Positions 5,217 through 5,329 of a stretch of 5,329 bases of DNA are shown here, piece after piece. The stretch is from positions 1 through 5,329 of the forward strand of contig FR884025.1 in the NCBI GenBank assembly GCA_000435495.1. Reading direction: 5' to 3'. The notes under the pieces were generated by a model. It ran no database searches, was not told where the DNA came from, and saw only the letters and a list, made by a program, of their open reading frames with translations. The position numbers and the translations under genes are program-made. The number at the start of each line of letters is the position of its first letter. Position 1 is the first letter of the stretch. Source of the DNA: Firmicutes bacterium CAG:552. Its GTDB lineage: Bacteria > Bacillota > Clostridia > Christensenellales > Pumilibacteraceae.

Positions 5217-5251
5217 AAAAAGCACAAGACCTACTAAATCTTGTGCTTTTT
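5217..5251. terminator. Strong bidirectional intrinsic terminator
   Basis: A perfect 13-bp stem (5217-5229 with 5239-5251) encloses a 9-base loop. The core is GCACAAGA/TCTTGTGC flanked by A5/T5. The plus strand continues TTTTTGTTTTG and the minus strand TTTTTATG, so it can end transcription both ways. No intact gene converges on it in this window. It may belong to genes beyond the right edge or to the lost gene bodies on its left. Confidence 0.85.
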
Positions 5252-5256
5252 GTTTT

Positions 5257-5304
5257 GTAGCTTTTTCGTACTACAAAGATGGCTATACAGTACGAAATAG
5301 CTAC
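5257..5304. repeat. 16-bp inverted repeat with one mismatch, 16-base spacer
   Basis: GTAGCTTTTTCGTACT (5257-5272) is repeated in inverted orientation as AGTACGAAATAGCTAC (5289-5304), matching at 15 of 16 positions around the spacer at 5273-5288. No T-tract follows on either side that would make it an ordinary terminator. It starts 6 bases after the terminator at 5217-5251. Candidate roles are a recombinase or repressor binding site, a transposon end, or a structured leader for a gene to the right or left. Confidence 0.8.
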
Positions 5305-5329
5305 ACTACTATTCCCGTTTACAGCCCCT

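Overview
The window looks like an accessory region of a low-to-moderate-GC Firmicute, most likely an uncultured gut Clostridia lineage. This rests on strong GGAGG-type ribosome binding sites, sigma-A-type promoters, T-tailed intrinsic terminators, two Gram-positive-style lipoprotein signal peptides, an FtsX/MacB-type ABC exporter and pieces of genes typical of clostridial integrative elements. No genus can be named from the sequence alone. All intact genes are on the minus strand.

Left edge (1-255): the window begins inside a TGCT tetranucleotide repeat (AGCA on the minus strand). The repeat lies just inside the 5' end of a minus-strand reading frame that runs off the edge. The frame has its own promoter (TTGATT-17-TAGAAT), a dyad near the predicted transcription start and a Shine-Dalgarno site. 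This is the layout of a phase-variable gene.

256-876: a sigma-70-like helix-turn-helix regulator of the kind carried by integrative and conjugative elements. It is split into two open halves by one in-frame TAA with no frame change. Region 877-1217 has no gene but holds a strong minus-strand terminator at 1005-1044.

1218-4417: the core of the window is a three-gene minus-strand operon of ATPase, two-FtsX-domain permease and lipoprotein. It has a near-consensus promoter at 4572-4600. ATPase and permease overlap by 7 bases, and the lipoprotein follows after 36 bases. The ATPase and permease should form a MacB/LolCDE-like (type VII) transporter or mechanotransmitter, and the lipoprotein is a probable extracellular partner. 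The 1005-1044 hairpin probably ends the transcript.

4620-5329: gene debris and structured non-coding DNA. It contains a start-less 3' end of a plus-strand gene with a hairpin over its stop codon, the 5' end of a plus-strand lipoprotein gene joined at about 5028/5029 to the antisense of a tyrosine-recombinase fragment, a 13-bp bidirectional terminator, and a near-perfect 16-bp inverted repeat. The sigma-like gene at one end and the integrase remnant at the other suggest the ABC operon sits within, or next to, the remains of an integrated element. That last point is inference.
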